The position numbers were made by a program, and so were the translations under genes. This document shows, in pieces, positions 11,201 to 17,542 of a stretch of 17,542 nucleotides of DNA. Position 1 is the stretch's first letter. The number at the start of each line of letters is the position of its first letter. The notes under the pieces were generated by a model. That model searched no databases. It was given only the letters and a program-made list of their open reading frames with translations, and was not told the DNA's origin. This DNA is from Pigoraptor vietnamica (taxonomy: Eukaryota; Opisthokonta; Filasterea). The stretch lies in NCBI GenBank assembly GCA_943704525.1, contig CALSCQ010002147.1, positions 1-17,542 of the forward strand, given 5' to 3'.

Positions 11201-14200
11201 GGCGGTGATACGTGCCCAATGGACGACGGCGACGAGAGCGCGCTCCTGTCCCGCGTGGACACGGGCTTCCTCGAGGGCGTGCGGAATGTCCTGCAGAGCA
11301 TGACGCACGACGTGCGCACGTCGCGGCTTGTCGTTGGCAAGGGGAAGAAGGAGGTACGCGCGGCGCAGACGGGGCCGCCGCCGGAACCCGGGTGAGTGTA
11401 CGGTGCTAGCACGGAGGACACTAGTAGCGGCTCGTGTTTGAAGAAAAGCTGCCTGCATTCGTCGGCGTCCTTGTGGTTCGCTTAATAATTGTGCGCGTCT
11501 TTGCAATTGGGCGCGTCGCAGTGACCCGCGCGGCGGCGGCGCCGTCGACTTCATGCACCTCGCGTCGGAGCTCCTCCGCTTTCTGCAGCTGCTCTGCGAG
11601 GGGCACAACACGAAGCTCCAGGAAATTCTGCGCGAGCAGCCGGGCACGACGCGCTCGGTCAATCTCGTGGCGGAGACGCTTTCCTTCCTCGACGTGCTGT
11701 GCGGGTCCTCCAGCACCGTGGACTTTTGGATCACAACGGCGAACGTCGCCCCTCTCGGGCAGTGTCTGGACACGCTCGCCGAGTACTGCCAGGGGCCGTG
11801 TCCGGGCAACCAGCGCTGCGTGGTGGGTTGCACCGACGGCATATCACGTGGGCCATTGTCTTTGTATTTCCTTTGCTCTATATGTACTTCTTTATCAACT
11901 TCGAAATCTCACTCTGCTCGCGTCCGCCATCCCCTCACTTTCTCCACCTCTCTCTTTCTCGCGTCCCTCAGCTGGAATACTCCGACTCGTGCCTTGAAAT
12001 CCTCGTCTCGCTCGTCACGCACGACCTCCACACGCTCGCCGCCGAAGACCCCGCCGCGGCGTTTGGCATTCGGCGCAAGGCCATTGCCGTCCTCCAGGCG
12101 TGTCTCGAGAGCAACACGGACCCGGCGCTCGTCGAGCTCGTCCTCGCCACCGTCGACACGGGCGTCTTGCTCGGCGTGCTGCGCGACATGTACGCCAACT
12201 TCCTCCGTATGGCCCCGGAGAAGTCGGAGGGCGCCGGCGACGGCAAGTCCAAGTCCACTGCAGACGGGAGCGATTTTCTGAATGTCATCGCTATAATCAA
12301 TCGCGCATCCGTGGATCCGCCTCGCTCGTTCTCCGCCGTGTCGCCGGACATTGTCTTTGGCGTCGCGCAGGCACTGTACATGTTCTGCCTCGCGCTCGCG
12401 CCGCACGACCCGAAGCTGGCGGCCGCGCTTCGGTCAGCGGAGGCCCCCAAACCCGTCGTCTCACCGGTCACGCCGATGTCCCGCGCAAGCTCTGCACAAT
12501 ACCGCGTCGCGGACGGCGAGATACCGGTGCCCGGTCCCGACGCGATGGCGCACTTTGCGGCGACTACGGCGACGATAGAAATCGTGCGGGACGAGCAGCT
12601 GGAGCGCGTGTCGTTCCCCATTCCGCCGATCTGTCACCTGCTGACGAAGGCGTCGCGCGACCTCGTCGTGCGCGAGTGCGTGTCAAAGGACCACCGCGAG
12701 CGCCTCGAGGACTTCTTCTGGGTCGGCGGGCTGCTGCAGGGCGAGATGGAGTGGCGCGCGTCCCTGCGCGACAAGCCGATCATGTGGATGTTCAACCGGC
12801 AGATCAGTTTGCTTAGCGACGTTTGCTTCTACGCGGCCTTCGTCATGAACCTTATCGTCATCCTCTTCTATCCCCTCGAGAGCTGGACGTCGAGCTGCGG
12901 CGGCGCCGCGCAGGCGTCGACGTCGGACGCCGTGCGTGACGGCGACAACCCAGTCGTGCCGTCTCGGGGGGAGTATCTTGACCTCGGACCACTCGACCTC
13001 ACGCCGATCTTTGCGATGGCGATACTCAAGCTGCTCGGCTACTTCCAGCTGCTCGCGTCCATCGTCGTATTCGGCGAGCACCTGCACATGACGCACGCGC
13101 TGAAGCAGTCGAACGAGCTGAGCGTGGCGTTGGCGGCGACGGACTCTGCGGTGCGGCACGCGCGGGAGGCGAGCGAGGGGTTCTCGGTGTATTCGAAGAA
13201 GCGGACGATCTACCTCGCCGTTTACTCCCTGTGCGCGTTTGCGGGCCTCGCGTTCACGCCCTACTTCTACTGCCTCCTGCTCTTCGACATTATCGCGCGG
13301 TCGGACATCCTCCAGAACGTCATCCGCAGCGTCACGCACAACTGGCGCGCGTTTGCGCTCACGTCCCTCTTCACGCTCATCGTGCTGTACGCGTTTGCCA
13401 TACTCGGCCAGGTGTTCATACCGGCCGACTTTGTCATCAACGGGGAAGAGCGGTGCCGCAGCCTCCTGCTGTGCACGATCACCGCGATCAACGAGGGGCT
13501 TCGGAGCGGCGGCGGCATTGGCGACGTCCTGCGCCCGTCGTCCGTGAGCGAGTCTGTGTTCAAGTGGCGGCTCGTGTACGACGTGTCGTTCTTCTTTGTC
13601 GTCATCGTGATCGTGATGAACATCCTCTCGGGTATCATCATCGACACGTTCGCAGACCTGCGCACGGAGAGGGACGAGCTCGACAGCGTCCTCCGCAACG
13701 AGTGCTTCATCTGCGGCATCGACCGGTCCACGTTCGACCGCGAGTCGACGGGTACGTTTAGAGTTGCTTTGGGACTCTTTGAGTCAGTGCGAGCGTCCAT
13801 GCAGTGTGCAGGCGTGCATTATGTGTTCCCACCGCGATTGTTCGTGTGTGGCTATGTCATTATGTGTTCTACGTGTGCTCTAGACGCTGCTTGGATGGGG
13901 CGAACTGGACAACCATCCACTCGTTCACTTGCAGGCTTCGCGGGGCACATCGCGCGCGGCGGCGTGCACAACATGTGGTCCTATGTCTACTTTATGGTCT
14001 ACGTGCGCACGAAAGAGCCGACCGAGTTCACGGGACCGGAGCAGTACGTGCACCGCCTCATCAGCGAGGGCAACATTGACTGGATCCCGCAGCACCGAGC
14101 CCTCGCGCTCAAGCAAGGCGCAGTGGACAAGCGCAACGAAGATGACGCCGACGCGAAGAAGTCTGCGCGCGCGCAGGAAACTGCCGTCCCGCAGGCCGTC

Positions 14201-14503
14201 GCGCAGCCGGCAGCAGCGTCCGAGTCTGCGGGTGGTGCGGCGTCGTCCAAGGAGGTTGACGAGATGAGGCGAGAGCTAAAGGAGCTGCGCGCTCTCTTGG
14301 TCGACCAGAGCGAAATCTTGCGGGAGCTCGTGCAGTCGGTCCCAAGCACAGGGCGTGGTCGACCGTTGCAGGAGGGCTTGTCGCGGCGTGCGACGTTGAA
14401 CGATTCGATGGGTGGTGGCCTTGGCCGGCGTGTGGGATGGGGCGCCGTCACGGCCATTCTGCGGAGGACGACGGGGCTTGGCAAGTCCATGTCGTCGATG
14501 TGA
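3557..14503 (+). CDS. ITPR: Inositol 1,4,5-trisphosphate receptor (IP3-gated Ca2+ channel), 12 exons, 3078 residues
   Basis: Tetrameric IP3 receptors release stored Ca2+ on binding IP3. Exons: 3557-3651, 3810-4314, 4507-4697, 4929-4987, 5134-5229, 5364-5459, 5645-6135, 6259-6627, 6707-11391, 11522-11822, 11972-13751, 13935-14503. All introns are GT-AG and phases agree; total 9237 bases, ending TGA. Domains by residue: suppressor/MIR 1-200; IP3-core beta part about 200-630, with an acidic Thr/Ser insertion 348-511; RIH from about 650; second helical region around 1410; His-rich loops about 1562-1592 and 1941-1970; RIH-associated 2197-2296; membrane helices 2574-2598, 2640-2663, 2709-2738, 2756-2779 and 2830-2853; filter GGGIGD 2809-2814; linker CFIC 2874-2877, H2894, H2901; coiled coil about 2997-3025. 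The start is supported by the family-like YVNLGDQVFIF just after the ATG. It is longer than human ITPR1 (about 2750) because of insertions. SPRY domains and RyR repeats are absent, so it is not a ryanodine receptor. Confidence 0.95.
4315..4506 (+). other. ITPR intron 2: 192 bases, no in-frame stop
   Basis: The donor is CAG|gtgagg and the acceptor gtgcttcag. Splicing joins RSEGDYVQ to VGDQIVLRA, as in the family. The length is a multiple of three and the intron frame is open, so retention would add 64 residues, including a hydrophobic run (LLARLFTYLFAVFF), to the IP3-binding region. Confidence 0.8.
4794..4890 (+). repeat. GT microsatellite in ITPR intron 3
   Basis: The tract is GT-rich, with an uninterrupted (GT)n core at about 4814-4853 and imperfect flanks containing gtgc and gttt interruptions. 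It lies inside intron 3 (4698-4928), so the transcript carries UG repeats. Confidence 0.95.
5240..5297 (+). repeat. GT microsatellite in ITPR intron 5
   Basis: This is a pure (GT)n tract of about 58 bases that begins 10 bases after the gtgcgt donor of intron 5 (5230-5363) and fills almost half of that 134-base intron. Confidence 0.95.
13752..13934 (+). other. ITPR intron 11: 183 bases, no in-frame stop, splits the linker zinc-finger motif
   Basis: The donor is ACGG|gtacgt and the acceptor cacttgcag. Splicing joins the CFICGIDRSTFDREST half to FAGHIARGGVHNMW. The intron is 61 codons long and open in frame, so an unspliced message would still translate, with the Cys pair separated from the His pair. 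Confidence 0.8.
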
Positions 14504-14987
14504 AACGCCTCAAATGACTCATGTCGCGTGCGGGCGCTGGCGTATCCGCGTGTGTGCGTGTGTGTACGCTGGCTTGTAAAACAATGCATTGAAATTGGCG
14601 TAACTTGTGCCGTGTGGGCTTTCAGTTTGCTTCCTGTTTTGTTTTTTTTGTGTTTTGCCGTCATCAGTATCAAATGTCTCGTCGCAAATATTAATACTCT
14701 CGGCTCGGCGTTTCGATGCTCGTTTTGAAATCGCTCACAGCGAACCGAGTCATAAAACAGCGGCGCGTGGTCGTGCGAGAGGGCTCACATCCAACGCACA
14801 ACTCGAGATATCAAGCCTCGACAGTATAATTCTGTCAAAGCCAGGCCAATGAAGGGATGGCGCGTGTTGCTTCCAGTGGAAGTGGTGGAGGGAGGGGGGT
14901 GAGCAGATATCATTCTTACCACGGTGCCGCGCGTCCAACTGCTGGGGCTGAGCGGATTTTTTGCAATGCAAATTGAGTTCGGCTTTC

Positions 14988-15022
<35 letters not shown>

Positions 15023-15194
15023 CCCGAAACGCGAGAACTTCAAAAAAAATCCTTGACAGACTAGTCTACAGAACCGAACTATAATGGCAATTGCTGTGGG
15101 ACGCAAGTGACTATTCGCTGTGAGTCGCAGGACATAAATTTCATTCGATGGCGGCAAAACGACAAAAACGACAATAATTATTCCCAATCGTGTC
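14504..15194. other. Convergent intergenic region between ITPR and TMEM192 homologues
   Basis: The 691 bases contain the 3' flanks of both genes. They are more AT-rich than the coding DNA and include the T run at 14993-15022. No conserved reading frame, RNA gene or standard AATAAA signal was seen on either strand. Confidence 0.6.
14993..15022. repeat. Thirty-base T homopolymer
   Basis: This is an uninterrupted run of 30 T on the + strand, equal to 30 A on the strand of the TMEM192 homologue, about 170 bases past its stop. No direct repeats flanking it were evident. Confidence 0.9.
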
Positions 15195-16963
15195 TCATCG
15201 CTCGTGGCCGGCGACGGAAGAGATGGGATAGTCGACCTGTGAAGACGAAGGACAATGGGGCTTAGCCGGCACACGGAAGACGGAAATCGACCGTTACACT
15301 CATTGGCGAAGTCGAACCAATATCACCACATTGCACACCAGGCCGAGGGACGCCGACGGAGGTGTGTGGGGCGCAAGTGTTGGGGAAGGGAAGGTCTGAA
15401 GTTATGCAGTCACGCAAAACTGTGCCCGGCACGAGGCGACCGAGACGGAATTACAAGGCTAGCTCACGAACACAACGGCGACGATATGCAATTTACAACC
15501 TCACGACGACCACAGCACACAGTACAAACTTACATAGATCTGCTATCAAATGCAATGTTCGCATGACGACGACCAGAGCACTCACCGTCGCAGGCATGCC
15601 TTCGATGCCCTCCACCATCGCAGAGAGCTCAACGACGCGCCGGCTGAGCGTCGTGTTGTGTTGCTGCAAGTAGCGTATCATGTCCGCCTGCTTCTCTAAT
15701 ATTTCGTCAATGTACGCGTCGTCCCTAGATTTTTGGGAAGGGGAGGAGGCAGGGGTCAACGAGACGACATATGAAGAAGGGTGTGCAAATGTGTAGCATG
15801 CCCTCCTACACAAATTTTCGTCAGCAGAAATATCTTGCAAAGCGACAACAACGATAGCAGGCACACATTACAGACATAAACGCACACACAAGAAGCGAGA
15901 TCCACACACCCAAGACCGAGCTCGCCGTCGTTGGACGCGCGACCGAGCGAGTAATTGACGGCCCGCTGTTCCCAATCCTCCGTCGCGTCGGGACGTGGCC
16001 GGGTGCGGTTGAACCGCCACGTCTTGTCTGGACAGTCAAGGACGGCACCCGCTGAGCGATCATGCCGCCGCACGAATCAAAAGTGCCAAGTACCTCCACA
16101 ACGAACAGAGCCGCTCACTGTAGTGCTGCGAGGGGTGGGAGCCCATCGAACAGTCTCGTCTCCACAACACTCACACATGTAGTACACGAGGGGCGGGAGC
16201 GCAAATCCCGCCTCGACGCACGCGAGGATCTCAAAGCCATCCTGTCGCTCGAGCCCGCTGTATTCGGCGCGGGGCATCCAGAGGGACGCTATCACGGCAA
16301 GCGCGCCATTCCCTGAAGTGAAAACATTGACAGCAGCCCCGGATCGCGAATGAGTATGTGCGCGTGTGCATTGACTGAGCACTCGCAGCAAAAGAACATA
16401 TCGCGCACACGGCACTTGCCACACACGCACAGCATGAGAGCCCTCACTCACCCGCCGAGTATACCACGAAGGGCACGCGTCGAGTGGCCTGGCTTTGTCG
16501 GTAGAAGGAGAGGTACCCCGCCAGTCGCGATACACGGTGGTGGTGGTGGAAGTAGCGGTCGCATGCGGCGACGATAAGCCACACACCCACGTGCGCGACC
16601 ACGAAGAAGGGGAAGGGCGGGTCGGCATCAAACGGACTCGACTCGACGCCGATGTGGAAAAAGGCGCAAACGGCGAGGGCAATCTAAACGATGTAGCATT
16701 GGATGCAGTGAGACAGCGAACATAGAGATCGCCACTCGGCACGAGAGTAAAGGGACACCCACAATTACAGCACTTTCGATCACGGCAACCCATATCGTGG
16801 GCACAGGGCGGAAGCCGCCATCGCGCCCGCTGCCGAGACCCGTCTCAGGCACGCGGAGCAAGTATTGGCGCTCGTCGTCGTAGCTGTAGCTCTGCAGGTA
16901 GGACGCACGCACGCGACAACACGGGAAAAGTAAATGGTTGTGTTCCCATTCAAACGAGTCCAT
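15195..16963 (-). CDS. TMEM192: TMEM192-like late endosome/lysosome membrane protein, six exons
   Basis: TMEM192 is a four-helix protein of late endosome and lysosome membranes with no known catalytic role. The exons are 16963-16763, 16683-16452, 16312-16175, 16051-15910, 15724-15586 and 15236-15195. The introns are GT-AG with matching phases, and the model gives 297 residues plus TGA. The family order is visible. GGFRPVPTIWVAVIESAV and IALAVCAFFH form helix 1. FFVVAHVGVWLIVAACDRYFHHHH is helix 2 with the following His cluster. RRVPFVVYSAGNGALAVIASLW is helix 3, and FEILACVEAGFALPPLVYYM is helix 4. The conserved cytosolic coil near the C-terminus is IDEILEKQADMIRYLQQHNT. The ATG at 16963 needs no extra exon. 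Alternatively, the 5' part of exon 1 is intron (a good acceptor ends at 16892) and the protein starts in an upstream mini-exon such as MYE at 17291-17283. The last exon (VDYPISSVAGHER) is the least certain. The gene is convergent with ITPR. Confidence 0.72.
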
Positions 16964-17092
16964 ACACACACCCCCACACGACACACACACCCCCACACAC
17001 AGACGCAGATACAGATACAGACACACGACACACACACACACACACACACACAGACACAGATACAGACCCCCCCCCCCCACACACACACATAG

Positions 17093-17124
<32 letters not shown>

Positions 17125-17146
17125 AGATACAGACCCCCCCCCCACA

Positions 17147-17191
<45 letters not shown>

Positions 17192-17212
17192 AGGCACACA
17201 CAGGCACACACA

Positions 17213-17250
<38 letters not shown>
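16964..17250. repeat. Compound CA minisatellite with C runs
   Basis: This is a long CA-rich array on the + strand. Inside it a longer unit (cagacacagatacaga, then 12 or 10 C, then CA repeats) appears twice, with C runs at 17067-17078 and 17134-17143. On the opposite strand this is GT repeats broken by long G runs. It lies just upstream of the TMEM192 start and just before the asparaginase exon. Confidence 0.9.
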
Positions 17251-17252
<2 letters not shown>

Positions 17253-17298
17253 TGCACATGCCAATTACAGACACAAACTGACTTCGTACATGCTGCAG

Positions 17299-17542
17299 TT
17301 CGTTCCTCACGCAAGCGGGCGAAGTGGAAATGGATGCGATTATAGCGACAGTCGGCTATCGACTGGGCTCCGTGTGCGCCGTACAAAACGTGAAGAACCC
17401 CATCTCTCTTGCGCGTATGGTCATGGAACGCACCAAGCACGTGATGCTCGCAGGGAAGGGTGCGTTCTGTGCGCTGCGTGCATTACCCAGTCACCCGCTT
17501 GTAGGCGCTGAACCCCTCCCCCCCCCACCCCCCCCCCAAAAC
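17299..17542 (+). CDS. ASRGL1: L-asparaginase / isoaspartyl peptidase (ASRGL1 type), partial, one internal exon and start of the next
   Basis: ASRGL1-family enzymes are N-terminal-nucleophile hydrolases that cleave asparagine and isoaspartyl peptides after self-processing. Exon 17299-17459 (acceptor catgctgcag, donor GGTGCGT, phases 2 and 1) encodes FLTQAGEVEMDA, then GSVCAVQNVKNPISLARMVM and ERTKHVMLAGKG. This matches the family segment after the N-terminal HGGAG part. A 45-base intron ending cgcttgtag would lead into GAEP, the family's next residues, before the C run at the window end. The catalytic Thr and the C-terminal subunit lie beyond the window. The family motif MDG after EMDA is replaced by ATVG. 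No exon for the first 60 or so residues was found upstream, where the CA repeat and the opposite-strand TMEM192 gene lie. It may be a 5'-truncated pseudogene, a misassembly, or a gene with an unseen small exon. Confidence 0.68.
17518..17537. repeat. C-rich run at right edge
   Basis: Nineteen C are broken only by an A at 17527. The run falls inside the presumed next asparaginase exon and makes the reading there unreliable. It is probably an assembly end. Confidence 0.7.

Noticed and set aside
11699-11971. Upstream extension of the channel-exon reading frame into 11699-11971
   Set aside because: It starts at a GTG, and the part before 11972 is intron 10 plus a wrong frame of exon 10. Family alignment needs the 11822/11972 splice.
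3557-14503. Ryanodine receptor rather than IP3 receptor
   Set aside because: No SPRY or RyR repeat domains are present. The length is about 3100 rather than 5000, and the N-terminal IP3-core layout and C-terminal HNMW linker follow IP3R.
16200-16300. + strand frame reading LKAILSLEPAVFGAGHPEG, vaguely like the N-terminal LEDDPxFNAG region of asparaginases
   Set aside because: It is antisense to TMEM192 exon 3, which has a matching helix pattern and exact splice phases. The resemblance is short and lacks the HGGAG and GG-A-DAV motifs.
16938-17345. Open frames encoding long His-Thr or Cys-Val repeats, also at 4342-5004 and 4728-5335
   Set aside because: They are translations of CA/GT microsatellites, which lack stops in most frames. 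The real splice model places these tracts in introns or between genes.
1-17542. tRNA, rRNA, CRISPR array, transposase or phage genes
   Set aside because: No cloverleaf, spaced direct repeats, terminal inverted repeats or integrase/transposase motifs were seen on either strand.

Overview
The window is nuclear DNA from a GC-rich eukaryote. Every recognisable gene is cut by short GT-AG introns of 45-349 bases, with donors such as gtgagt, gtgggt and gtgcgt and acceptors ending cag or tag. Reading frames rejoin exactly across all of the introns proposed here. Long GT/CA microsatellites lie in introns and between genes. The gene set (IP3 receptor, proteasome chaperone PAC2, TMEM192, asparaginase) points to a eukaryote with animal-like calcium-release machinery, probably a protist. 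I cannot place the clade from the sequence alone.

Layout from left to right. (1) A possible C-terminal tail of a + strand gene at 20-184 (weak). (2) An unrecognised three-exon - strand gene at 286-1553, encoding 365 residues. (3) A four-exon - strand gene at 1861-3093, encoding a 242-residue PSMG2/PAC2-like proteasome assembly chaperone. (4) An AT-richer intergenic stretch at 3094-3556, which would be the shared divergent promoter of PSMG2 and the next gene. (5) A complete 12-exon + strand gene at 3557-14503 encoding a 3078-residue inositol 1,4,5-trisphosphate receptor. (6) A 691-base convergent intergenic stretch with a 30-base T run. (7) A - strand gene at 15195-16963 encoding a TMEM192-like late endosome/lysosome membrane protein. 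(8) A compound CA/C-run minisatellite. (9) At the right edge, one clear + strand exon and the start of another from an ASRGL1-type L-asparaginase, with no N-terminal half visible.

The IP3 receptor dominates the window. It has the full order: suppressor/MIR, IP3-binding core, RIH, RIH-associated, channel, CxxC...H...H linker and C-terminal coiled coil. Its peculiarities are the main interest: an altered IP3-contact set, no hydrophobic S2 helix where one is expected, a filter spelled GGGIGD as in ryanodine receptors, two His-rich insertions, a large acidic/Thr-rich insertion, and two introns whose retention would keep the frame open. I found no evidence of an operon, mobile element, CRISPR array or RNA gene. 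The proteins do not form one pathway. The IP3 receptor acts at the ER or acidic stores and TMEM192 at late endosomes/lysosomes, but that is only a loose thematic link.
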